Assembly (NCBI GenBank): GCA_947472115.1
Contig: CANIZU010000044.1
Location: 1-11,490, forward strand
Reading direction: 5' to 3'
DNA length: 11,490 nucleotides
DNA from: Flavobacteriales bacterium
GTDB taxonomy: Bacteria > Bacteroidota > Bacteroidia > NS11-12g > UBA955
This document shows positions 1 through 7,466 of the stretch, piece by piece. Made by a program: the position numbers and the translations under genes. The notes under the pieces are model-generated. The model was not told where the DNA came from, ran no database searches, and saw only the letters and a program-made list of their open reading frames with translations. The stretch's first letter is position 1. The number at the start of each line of letters is the position of its first letter.

Positions 1-1
1 C

Positions 2-283
2 AATGAAAATTCCTCTATGTTGGGTGCTAATTTGTTGGCAAAGCACGGTTTGGATAATGGCGACATGAAGGTTTCGTTTTCTCAATTGTTAGGGATGAGC
101 GATCATATTAGTTTTAATTTATCGAATAGTGGCTATAGAGTGAGTAAATACGTGCCTTATGGTCCTGTACTTGCTGTGATTCCTTATTTGACACGACGTG
201 CCCAAGAGAATAGTGGAATGGCCGGTCAGATGGGGAGAGAGTTGGCATTGATTGAATCAGAGATTAAACGCAGAAAAGCATGA
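2..283 (+). CDS. Proline dehydrogenase, C-terminal part (5' end outside window)
   Basis: This is the last 93 or so codons of an open frame that enters from the left edge. The fragment looks like the C-terminal end of the FAD-dependent proline dehydrogenase (PRODH) TIM barrel, which oxidises proline to pyrroline-5-carboxylate and passes electrons to the membrane quinone pool. Visible hallmarks are the stretch around QLLGMSDHISFNLS, the YVPYGPV segment, and the terminal helix with YLTRRAQEN. In PutA-type enzymes the paired arginines of the RRxxEN helix bind the proline carboxylate. The ATG at 17 is internal and not the true start, because the frame is open back to base 2 and the homologous sequence continues upstream. 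Bacteroidota PRODH is usually a single-function enzyme of about 390 residues, so roughly three quarters is missing here. The stop overlaps the ccmC start by ATGA. Family assignment is by motif recognition; no function beyond PRODH is visible. Confidence 0.88.
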   Translation, partial: NENSSMLGANLLAKHGLDNGDMKVSFSQLLGMSDHISFNLSNSGYRVSKYVPYGPVLAVIPYLTRRAQENSGMAGQMGRELALIESEIKRRKA

Positions 284-1395
284 ACCTGAAACAACACTGG
301 TATAAATGGGTTGCTGCAATCTTCTTGATGTATGTCGTTTTGGGTGGATTGTATTTGCCCTTAAAGCCAGGAATCACTGCGGTTACACCGGTTAGGTTGG
401 AGTCAGGCAATAATATTTCCATCAAACTGAATGTTTATAATGCGCCTTGGTTAAGGGATAATACTTCGGCTGTTGAATCCTTGCCTAAACAAGAGGAATT
501 TCAAATCCCGGCAAAGGTTATTCTTGTTTCCAAGGGTGTTGAAGGCAGATGGGAAAGTCAAAAGATTGAATTTTCGGGCAACCACGGTCAGCTGATCGCT
601 TTGTTTGATTTCAAAATGGGAAAGTCTAAGATACCCAATGATAATTATTCCGTTTTTATTGAATTGTCGAACGGAAAATACCTAGGATTGCCAGATGCGA
701 TTTTCTTGGGAAGAAGTGCCGGCGATACGGTGGGTGTCTCTACGATGACCTCAAGTTCAAATGCCAACATCGCTGTAGAACAAGAGAGTTTTGAAATGAA
801 ATTTCCCAACCGCGTTGTTTTGAACGAAAGTGTCCGCAATCTGTTTTATCACGTTCCAATGTGGTTTGCGATGCTTGCCTTATTAGGTATTGCCGCTTGG
901 TATGCCTTGAAATATCTACGATTCTCTAATTTGGAAGACGATATAATGGCCGATGCGTTGATCCGCGTTGGGATTTTGGCTGGAATATTAGGCTGCATCA
1001 CTGGTGCGACATGGGCTAGGGTGACATGGCAATCTTGGTGGCCGGCGGCAGATCCAAAACTGAATGGGGTCGCTATCGGAATGACAATGTATATGGCTTA
1101 TTTGCTTTTGCGTTCAACTATGAATGATCCTTACCAAAGAGCCCGAATTACCTCAGTCTATTCGGTATTTATATTCCCGATTTTCATTGCCCTGATTGTA
1201 ATAATGCCCAAATTATCACCCAATTCATTACATCCGGGTTCTGGCGGTACAGTAGGATTTAATAAGTACGATTTGGATTCAACAATGCGACTTTTCTTTT
1301 ACCCCGCAGTGATTGGATGGATTGCCCTGTTTTATTGGATCGCTAATTTACGATTGAGAATTGCTCAGTTAAACGAAAAACAACTTAACAAATGA
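280..1395 (+). CDS. ccmC: CcmC/CcsA-type heme-handling protein with enlarged extracytoplasmic loop
   Basis: An integral membrane protein of 371 residues from the heme-handling (WWD) superfamily, matching the Bacteroidota CcmC/CcsA subfamily. CcmC binds heme at the outer face of the inner membrane and helps load it onto CcmE. TM1 spans about residues 10-27. The next conserved helix begins at RNLFYHVP, with H191 as the first expected axial heme ligand. The tryptophan-rich WWD segment lies at about 244-262 (TWQSWWPAADPKLN), and the second ligand H318 sits in NSLHPGSGG. Helices follow at about 223-243, 263-279, 292-310 and 338-356. The oddity is the region between TM1 and the FYHVP helix: residues about 32-180 form a polar, beta-rich-looking extracytoplasmic insert that compact CcmC proteins lack. 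The start overlaps the upstream stop (ATGA) and the stop overlaps ccmD (ATGA), which supports this start. The CcmC role is known for the family; the insert's function is unknown. Confidence 0.9.
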   Translation: MNLKQHWYKWVAAIFLMYVVLGGLYLPLKPGITAVTPVRLESGNNISIKLNVYNAPWLRDNTSAVESLPKQEEFQIPAKVILVSKGVEGRWESQKIEFSGNHGQLIALFDFKMGKSKIPNDNYSVFIELSNGKYLGLPDAIFLGRSAGDTVGVSTMTSSSNANIAVEQESFEMKFPNRVVLNESVRNLFYHVPMWFAMLALLGIAAWYALKYLRFSNLEDDIMADALIRVGILAGILGCITGATWARVTWQSWWPAADPKLNGVAIGMTMYMAYLLLRSTMNDPYQRARITSVYSVFIFPIFIALIVIMPKLSPNSLHPGSGGTVGFNKYDLDSTMRLFFYPAVIGWIALFYWIANLRLRIAQLNEKQLNK

Positions 1396-1562
1396 AAACA
1401 TCTGTCAGTGAACAGTTTGATGCCAATGCCGCAGAATTATTGGCGCATCACAACCTAATGAATGCCGTTTATGGCGTTTTGGTAATAATTTTTGTAGGAA
1501 TACTTCTCTATTTGGTTCGATTGGATCGAAAAATTTCACGCTTAGAAAAAAATCAATCATGA
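1392..1562 (+). CDS. ccmD: CcmD-like small membrane protein (56 aa)
   Basis: A 56-codon gene, short enough to be missed by common length cut-offs. It starts at an ATG overlapping the ccmC stop and ends in a TGA overlapping the ccmE start; both junctions are ATGA. The product has a polar N-terminus (about residues 1-22), one membrane helix (about 24-42, from MNAVYGVLVII to LLYLV), and a basic tail RLDRKISRLEK. That layout and tail fit Bacteroidota CcmD-family proteins. CcmD is a small inner-membrane subunit that associates with CcmC and the CcmAB ABC transporter and helps release heme-loaded CcmE. Position between ccmC and ccmE, size and topology all agree. Sequence conservation in this family is low, so the call rests as much on context as on residues. 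Confidence 0.85.
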   Translation: MKTSVSEQFDANAAELLAHHNLMNAVYGVLVIIFVGILLYLVRLDRKISRLEKNQS

Positions 1563-1966
1563 AGCCATTTCATTTGATTTTATTGGTGTTAGCTGGGGTT
1601 GGCATCGCAACGGTTATCAGTATGTATGGTAACACAACGCAATATGTCGCCTTTCCTGATGCCAAACGCATCGCTATCGAAAATCCAGGTAAAGCGGTAC
1701 ACGTAGTTTGTAAACTCAACAAGGCCAAGCCCGTCATTTATGATGCCCAGACTAACGCCAATCGTTTAGAATTTTACGGATTTGATTCGTTGAACAATGA
1801 AAGCAAGGTGATATTCACCAAGCCAAAACCTTCTCAATTTGAGCAATTGGAAAAAATGGTGCTCATAGGAACTTACCAGGACGACCATTTTTTGGCCACG
1901 GAGATTCTCAGTAAATGTCCATCCAAGTATGAAGACGCACCAGGAGCTGTGAAATCGAGCAAATGA
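1559..1966 (+). CDS. ccmE: Cytochrome c maturation heme chaperone CcmE, CxxxY type
   Basis: A 135-residue protein with an N-terminal membrane anchor (about residues 4-22) followed by an extracytoplasmic OB-fold beta-barrel domain (about 28-118), the CcmE arrangement. CcmE takes heme from the CcmABCD complex and hands it to CcmF. In E. coli the heme is held covalently by the histidine of the HxxxY motif in LAKHDENY. Here the aligned segment is LSKCPSKY, so C120 replaces that histidine and Y124 is kept, giving a CxxxY site. Such cysteine forms are documented in some bacterial and archaeal Ccm systems. A second cysteine, C51, lies in HVVCKLNK within the barrel. The tail after Y124 is short and polar. 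Start and stop both overlap neighbours through ATGA. Assignment is strong from the anchor, length, motif position and placement between ccmD and ccmF. Confidence 0.92.
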   Translation: MKPFHLILLVLAGVGIATVISMYGNTTQYVAFPDAKRIAIENPGKAVHVVCKLNKAKPVIYDAQTNANRLEFYGFDSLNNESKVIFTKPKPSQFEQLEKMVLIGTYQDDHFLATEILSKCPSKYEDAPGAVKSSK

Positions 1967-4608
1967 ACGAACCAATAAAGAATATCGTATTTACCGGAGA
2001 GTGGCTTTGGTTGGGCAATTTAGGCCATGCCTTTACGATAATCGCCTTTATCGCAGCGATAGCATCGGCGTACTTCTATTTTCAACACGAATCATCCAAG
2101 AATAATTCCATGTTACAATGGGCCAAGCGCTGTTTTCAGTTGCATGCGATTTCCATTGTGGGTGTTTTTGTGGTCTTGTTTTCGATTATTTTTTATCATC
2201 GATATGAGTTTTACTATGCTTGGCGACATTCGAGCAATGCCTTGCCTGTATATTATATGATTTCCTGTTTTTGGGAAGGACAAGAAGGAAGTTTCCTTTT
2301 ATGGCTTTTCTGGAATGCCTTGATAGGTTTGGTTTTACAGCGTAGCGCCAAAGAATGGGAGAGTCCAGTGATGGTCGTGATTGCCTTTGCGCAAATCGCT
2401 TTGGGATCAATGCTTGTAGGTTTCCATTGGGGTGATTTCAAAATCGGAAGTTCTCCGTTTGATCTGCTTCGTGAACAACGTCCCGATTTCTTGAATATTC
2501 CCATTTTGGGTCAGTTGGGCGTAGAGAACTATCTCCAAGTCTTTAAAGACGGAAATGGATTGAACGCGCTGCTTCAAAATTATTGGATGGTAATTCACCC
2601 GCCGACATTGTTTTTGGGTTTTGCAACAGCCATCGTGCCATTTGCTTATAGTTTATCGGCGCTTTGGAGAGGCAGCGACCGCGGTTGGATCGCGCCTGCT
2701 CATATTTGGAGTTTGGTGTGTGCCGGAATCTTGGGATTGGGAATCATCATGGGTGGTTTTTGGGCCTACGAGAGTTTGTCGTTTGGTGGTTATTGGGCAT
2801 GGGACCCAGTTGAGAATGCCTCATTGATGCCATGGCTCATTATGGCGAGTGCTGCGCATATGTTGATAATTACGAAAGCAACAGGCCGACATCTATTTAC
2901 ATCGCATTTATTGGTTCAATTGTCGTTTTGGTTGGTCTTATACGCAACCTTCCTAACACGAAGTGGTATCCTCGGCGAGGCCAGCGTTCACTCCTTCACA
3001 GATTTAGGATTATCGGGCCAGCTTTTACTATTCTTGTTGGCATTCTTGGCATTGGCATTGGTCGTTGTCTTGCAAGGTAAACAAAGGAAAATTGCATTGT
3101 TTTCGATTTTGGCTGTTATGCTGATTCCTATGGTTTTGGCGTATTCCATCGAAGCGCCAACTTCTGTAGAGACGTTTTATCAGTGGCTCAAGGGCTTAGG
3201 AACTTGCCTGTTTTTTGGCTGGTTGATATATTACATCTACGTTTTGTATCAGCGTACCAAAATGGAAATGTCGGACGAACGCATGGATTCTCGTGAATTC
3301 TGGATGTTCTTGGGTTCGATGTTTTTGATTTTGTCATTGGTTCAAGTATTTGCAGCGACAAGTATTCCAGTCTTCAATAAATTGTTCGGTTATAAAACTG
3401 CAGTACCTACCGCTGCCGATTACAACAAAGTACAATTGTGGTTGGCTATGCCCATTTTCTTGTTGATGTCGTTGGGTTACTGGTTCAAATTCCGCGAAAC
3501 AGACATCGCATCAATTAAACGACCATTGCTCGTAAATACCGTCTTGACTTTGGTGGCGGCATTGTTATTGACGATAGGATTTGCTATCGAAGGATATCAG
3601 TTTATCTTATTTTTGGTATTAACTACGGGTGTGGTTGTGTTCAATATGGTTTACGGCATCAAAAAGAAGAAAACTGAATGGAAACGATGGGGCGGAAATA
3701 TATCGCACATTGGATTCGGTATTTTGATGATGGGTGTGCTGGTGAGCTCGGTGAACAAGAATATTTTATCGTCTACCAAAGAAGGAATTGACATGGCGCC
3801 TGAGGTGGACCAAAAAGGAAATCAGGATAACAAAGGCATAAAATTCAATCGCGAGAATCAGTTGTTGTATAAGAATAAACCCCAAGTATTACAGGAGTAT
3901 ACTGCAATTTATCTTGATGATAGAAAAGGACTTGGAGTAGATAGCATCGACAAATACTTTAGGGTCGCTTTTGTCAAAAAGAATGAACAAGGCAAAACGA
4001 TTGATAGTTTCGTATTGGAGCCTAAGACCCAGAATAATCCGAAGATGGGGTTGCTGGCTGAACCTTCTACCCGACATTTTTTACATACGGATATCTTTAG
4101 CCACGTGAACTATGAAAGTAGCATGGATCGTAAGGAGCCATATAGTAATTTTAGAATTGATACAATTGGATTTTTTAGGCCTTTCATTACTCAGACGGGC
4201 AAGGTGGTGATGACGATTGACAGTATTCGTCGTACCAAAGAGACCGCGGGTTTGAAGTTGGTATTGGCGATCAAGGCGAAGCGTTTGGGCGATTCAGTGT
4301 GGTTGCGTCCGGAGTTTATGATTAATGAGCAAACGGGAGATTTTGAAATGAAAGCTGCGGAAAACGATCGCTTTGGCATCATGGCGAATATCATCAATTT
4401 GCAGATCATCGATCCAAATCCTGCGCATCAGAACATTCTTTTTGTGATTCAGACGGGTGAAAAGACGCCGGTTTGGGATTATGTTGTCATTCAGGTGATT
4501 GCCTTCCCATGGATCAATTTGGTATGGGCCGGAACGATTATCATGGTGATTGGTTTTGTAATCTCGGTGATCAATCGAATTCAAAAGCAAAAAAAGCTGA
4601 TGGTATGA
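1963..4608 (+). CDS. ccmF: CcmF-type cytochrome c heme lyase subunit
   Basis: An 881-residue polytopic membrane protein of the CcmF branch of the heme-handling superfamily; it transfers heme from CcmE to the CxxCH sites of apocytochrome c. The WWD domain is unmistakable at about residues 264-291 (GGFWAYE, GGYWAWDPVENAS, MPWL). Candidate heme-ligand histidines sit at the family positions: H212 in IHPPTLFLGF, H299 in ASAAHML, H343 in SVHSFT and H582 in SHIGFGI. About 14-15 hydrophobic segments precede a soluble domain at about 600-850, and a final helix occupies about 852-873. E. coli CcmF has about 650 residues, so this is the longer form usual in Bacteroidota, with extra length largely in the C-terminal extracytoplasmic domain. 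The ATG overlaps the ccmE stop and the TGA overlaps the DUF2520 start. CcmH, the usual partner, is not encoded here. Confidence 0.95.
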   Translation: MNEPIKNIVFTGEWLWLGNLGHAFTIIAFIAAIASAYFYFQHESSKNNSMLQWAKRCFQLHAISIVGVFVVLFSIIFYHRYEFYYAWRHSSNALPVYYMISCFWEGQEGSFLLWLFWNALIGLVLQRSAKEWESPVMVVIAFAQIALGSMLVGFHWGDFKIGSSPFDLLREQRPDFLNIPILGQLGVENYLQVFKDGNGLNALLQNYWMVIHPPTLFLGFATAIVPFAYSLSALWRGSDRGWIAPAHIWSLVCAGILGLGIIMGGFWAYESLSFGGYWAWDPVENASLMPWLIMASAAHMLIITKATGRHLFTSHLLVQLSFWLVLYATFLTRSGILGEASVHSFTDLGLSGQLLLFLLAFLALALVVVLQGKQRKIALFSILAVMLIPMVLAYSIEAPTSVETFYQWLKGLGTCLFFGWLIYYIYVLYQRTKMEMSDERMDSREFWMFLGSMFLILSLVQVFAATSIPVFNKLFGYKTAVPTAADYNKVQLWLAMPIFLLMSLGYWFKFRETDIASIKRPLLVNTVLTLVAALLLTIGFAIEGYQFILFLVLTTGVVVFNMVYGIKKKKTEWKRWGGNISHIGFGILMMGVLVSSVNKNILSSTKEGIDMAPEVDQKGNQDNKGIKFNRENQLLYKNKPQVLQEYTAIYLDDRKGLGVDSIDKYFRVAFVKKNEQGKTIDSFVLEPKTQNNPKMGLLAEPSTRHFLHTDIFSHVNYESSMDRKEPYSNFRIDTIGFFRPFITQTGKVVMTIDSIRRTKETAGLKLVLAIKAKRLGDSVWLRPEFMINEQTGDFEMKAAENDRFGIMANIINLQIIDPNPAHQNILFVIQTGEKTPVWDYVVIQVIAFPWINLVWAGTIIMVIGFVISVINRIQKQKKLMV

Positions 4609-5420
4609 CCCGCCGAATCATCATATGGGGCTTAGGCAAAGTAGGCAGGGCGCTATATGAGGGTTTAAAGCATACGTCCGTTGGGGTTAACGTTGTTGTT
4701 GGCAGGGAAGCATCCAATCAAAGAACTACTGAGTCGCTTCTTTCGGGAGTAGTTGCTTGGTGGTCGTCTGAGGAAGTTTTAGTTGCGCCACATAATTTCT
4801 TTTCACCAGGCGATTTGGTATTCGTGTCGGTTGTGGATCGTGAAATAGCCAATATTTTTCAACGCTGCGATGTTGAGGGTGTTACTTTGGTGCATAGTTC
4901 TGGGGCAACGCGGATGGTAGAACTGAAAAATGCTCAATCAGGTGTCTTTTATCCCTTACAAAGCTTTATTGGGCAGGGTGAAGAAGATTGGCATCGAATT
5001 CCTGTATTTATTGAAGGTTCGAGCGAAGTTGTTGAGTCGATATTGACAGAAATCGCCAAGGAAATGGGGGTGATGTCGATTGAGAAATTGAATTCACAGC
5101 AAAGGGCTTATTTGCATTTGGCAGGTGTTTTTGCCAATAATTATACGATGGCGATGGCCGGGATTGCAAAAGATTTGTTGGATAGTCAGGGGTTGAATCC
5201 GGATTGGGTTTTACCCATATTGACAAAAACTGCGGAGAATTTTGGGCAAGGGACACCATGGGCGTTAATGACGGGGCCCGCTTCGCGGGCCGACCTTACT
5301 ACGATAGAACATCATCGTTCAATGTTGGAAAATCAGCCCGATATGCTAAGTGCCTATAATGCAATGGCACAGTACATTATTAACCGACCGAAGGATTCAT
5401 CAAAAAATACTCCATCTTAA
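4605..5420 (+). CDS. DUF2520 / Rossmann-like domain protein
   Basis: A predicted cytosolic protein of 271 residues. The N-terminus has a dinucleotide-binding signature GLGKVG (G9, G11, G14) right after the first beta strand. A HSSGA turn after the Rossmann strands and the C-terminal helical half with LHLAGVFANNY (H171, N178, N179) and MTGPASRAD (222-230) match the Rossmann-like plus DUF2520 architecture, related to ketopantoate and F420-dependent oxidoreductase folds. The substrate is unknown; an NAD(P)-dependent oxidoreductase is plausible from the fold only. The chosen ATG at 4605 overlaps the ccmF stop as ATGA and places GxGxxG at residue 9. An in-frame ATG at 4473 would add 44 residues read from inside ccmF and is unlikely. 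The last 21 bases overlap the convergent TonB-dependent receptor gene. The tail after about residue 261 is polar and unconserved-looking. Confidence 0.85.
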   Translation: MTRRIIIWGLGKVGRALYEGLKHTSVGVNVVVGREASNQRTTESLLSGVVAWWSSEEVLVAPHNFFSPGDLVFVSVVDREIANIFQRCDVEGVTLVHSSGATRMVELKNAQSGVFYPLQSFIGQGEEDWHRIPVFIEGSSEVVESILTEIAKEMGVMSIEKLNSQQRAYLHLAGVFANNYTMAMAGIAKDLLDSQGLNPDWVLPILTKTAENFGQGTPWALMTGPASRADLTTIEHHRSMLENQPDMLSAYNAMAQYIINRPKDSSKNTPS

Positions 5421-7466
5421 TCCGGCGTATATGGTTCTTCCATTCGTTGGACCCCAAGCATAACCGGCATCAAAGTCGTTTCCAGAAGGATTTTGCCAGT
5501 TCATAATGGGATGATGCTGTGATACATTCGCCAAATTCTCACCCCCAAAGTAGAACTCGAATTGCTGAGAAATTACCTTCCGGACTTGTAAGTTAACAAT
5601 CCAATAATTGGGGCTGTATCCTGGGTGCTGAGGATGATTGATGCTAGAGTAGTAGGGCAGTCGTTTGCGGCTGTTGAATTGACCTACCGCATCGATGTAC
5701 CATTTGTTCCTGGTTTGATATTGTAAGGCGCCAATGGCTCTATGTACCGATTGTAATGGCTGCTGCTGAAATTTATAGTTCAACCATTGCTGACTGTTGA
5801 TCCAGCGATAACTCAACTTAAAGGTCAATCTTCGATGCAAATAACCGTTTAAATCCACCTGGGCGATGCGCGTTTTTCCGGCCTCTTTTCCCTTTACCGA
5901 ATTGATGTAAACATCTGTAGCATTCTGATCCCTATCCACCAATACCTGACTCAAAAACTTGGTTTCAAAATAATCCATCACCAAGGTCGCTGGGTAATCA
6001 AACATCATGAAATTTTTCATGTAGCTCAAGCCATAATTCCACGCTTTCTCTTGCGGTAACCACTGGTTTTGAATAAGAGAGGCGGAATCCAGGAATATTG
6101 TTCTCCCGTTTATCAACAAAGGCAAGTTCTCCGCGATGAAATAACTACTTCTTCGGGCCATCCCCCCTTGAATGTTGATGCGATTGGTTTTGTTGATTTG
6201 ATATTTCGCATGCAATCGTGGCGTGAGAAAAGCCTTGTAAATGTTGTGATAATCGGCGCGCATGCCAATCACCGCTGATAGTTTACTGCCTTCAATCGTG
6301 TATTCACCAAACACCCCAGCCGAATTCTGCCAACCATTTAATCGAAAGGAATCACCGCGTTCATTCGTTAGATTTTCATCCAAATGATTCGCCGAAAGTG
6401 TCATTCCCAAATTCATTCGGTTGTGCGTGAGACTCTCTTTTTGGAATACACCACTGTAATAAAATCGGTCTTCCACGGCTTCATATTTCCGATTCAGCGT
6501 CGAATTGAGTAGGGATGCTGTGCGATGCCTCGATACGTCGATAATATTCCCTAGGCTAGTGCTTCCGCTCTGATTTAAAAACACCCCGATCTTTGAATAT
6601 GCCTCCGCATGTTGATCAAGAAAATCAAACTGAAAATCGTTTTTGTCCAAGCTGATCTCGCTTTTGCTGCCAGATTTTAGCGTGCCACCCCGTTTGATAT
6701 CCGAATAGGCTAAAGCGCCCCCTTGAATTTCGACATTCTTACCGGGAATCTGAAAATGATCGGCAATGAAATATCGCTGCGATAGTGGCATATCGGCCAT
6801 TTTATCGTTGCCCATATCGGTTGTTGCGTACTGACCCCCTGAATGCAAATACAAATGATTGATTGCACGGTTGGCGATAACCGACTTGCTAATTACGTTA
6901 ATCTCGCTACGAGCTTGTTGGTTTGAGTACAAGTTGACAAACAACCTTGGATCTTTGATGCCAGCCTTTAACTGATAATTCAAACCTCCTGTTAACCCAT
7001 CATAGCCCAGTGTTGCCGAACCCGCACCCTTGGCCAATTGAACCGCTGAAACCATCGGTCCTGGGATGTTAGAAAGCCCATTCAGTGTGGCCAAGCCATT
7101 GATACTTGGTATATTTTCCCGACTCATCAAGACGTACTTTCCGCTAAGTCCAAGCATTTCTACTTGTTTAATACCAGAAACCCCATCCGCATTACTAACC
7201 TCCACGGTGTTGCTCAGTTCAAAGCTCTCCGATAGGGTACAACAAGCGGCTTTTTTGAATTCCGATTCTGTGAGAATTTCTTGCAATCCAACGCCTTTAC
7301 CATTGAAGTAAGCCCCCCTTTCCGTATGAATTTCAACGGTAGCTATACTATCCGTTTTTTTCGGAATAGTATCCAACGCGCTACTCGATGTTGGCGTGTT
7401 TTGGGAGAAAAGGTTTATGGCGTTAACAATGCAAAAAAACAGAATTAGTGTTTTCCTGGTCCCCAT
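5400..7466 (-). CDS. TonB-dependent outer membrane receptor, HMA-associated type with CC motif in plug
   Basis: A 688-residue outer-membrane receptor. A signal peptide (about residues 1-22) ends FSQ, typical of Bacteroidota. A possible TonB-box-like segment IATVEIHT (41-48) follows, then a plug domain (about 58-168) with MLGLSGKYVLMSRENIP and AKGAGSATLGYDGLTGGLN, and then a 22-strand-type barrel ending in the aromatic residue F688. The plug contains KKAACCTLSESFE, with adjacent cysteines C75 and C76. I recognise this as characteristic of a receptor group found beside secreted HMA-domain proteins in Bacteroidota, which suggests transport or sensing of a thiol-binding metal such as copper; the substrate is inferred. 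The N-terminal carboxypeptidase-like regulatory domain found in many Bacteroidota receptors is missing, so the protein is short. The start overlaps the HMA gene end by 22 bases, and the 3' end overlaps the convergent DUF2520 gene by 21 bases. Confidence 0.9.
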   Translation of the reverse strand: MGTRKTLILFFCIVNAINLFSQNTPTSSSALDTIPKKTDSIATVEIHTERGAYFNGKGVGLQEILTESEFKKAACCTLSESFELSNTVEVSNADGVSGIKQVEMLGLSGKYVLMSRENIPSINGLATLNGLSNIPGPMVSAVQLAKGAGSATLGYDGLTGGLNYQLKAGIKDPRLFVNLYSNQQARSEINVISKSVIANRAINHLYLHSGGQYATTDMGNDKMADMPLSQRYFIADHFQIPGKNVEIQGGALAYSDIKRGGTLKSGSKSEISLDKNDFQFDFLDQHAEAYSKIGVFLNQSGSTSLGNIIDVSRHRTASLLNSTLNRKYEAVEDRFYYSGVFQKESLTHNRMNLGMTLSANHLDENLTNERGDSFRLNGWQNSAGVFGEYTIEGSKLSAVIGMRADYHNIYKAFLTPRLHAKYQINKTNRINIQGGMARRSSYFIAENLPLLINGRTIFLDSASLIQNQWLPQEKAWNYGLSYMKNFMMFDYPATLVMDYFETKFLSQVLVDRDQNATDVYINSVKGKEAGKTRIAQVDLNGYLHRRLTFKLSYRWINSQQWLNYKFQQQPLQSVHRAIGALQYQTRNKWYIDAVGQFNSRKRLPYYSSINHPQHPGYSPNYWIVNLQVRKVISQQFEFYFGGENLANVSQHHPIMNWQNPSGNDFDAGYAWGPTNGRTIYAGLRWSIF

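Noticed and set aside
4473..4604. Earlier ATG in frame with the DUF2520 gene
   Set aside because: The extra 44 codons lie within the final ccmF helix region and would place the GxGxxG motif far from the N-terminus. The ATGA overlap at 4605 matches every other junction in the run.
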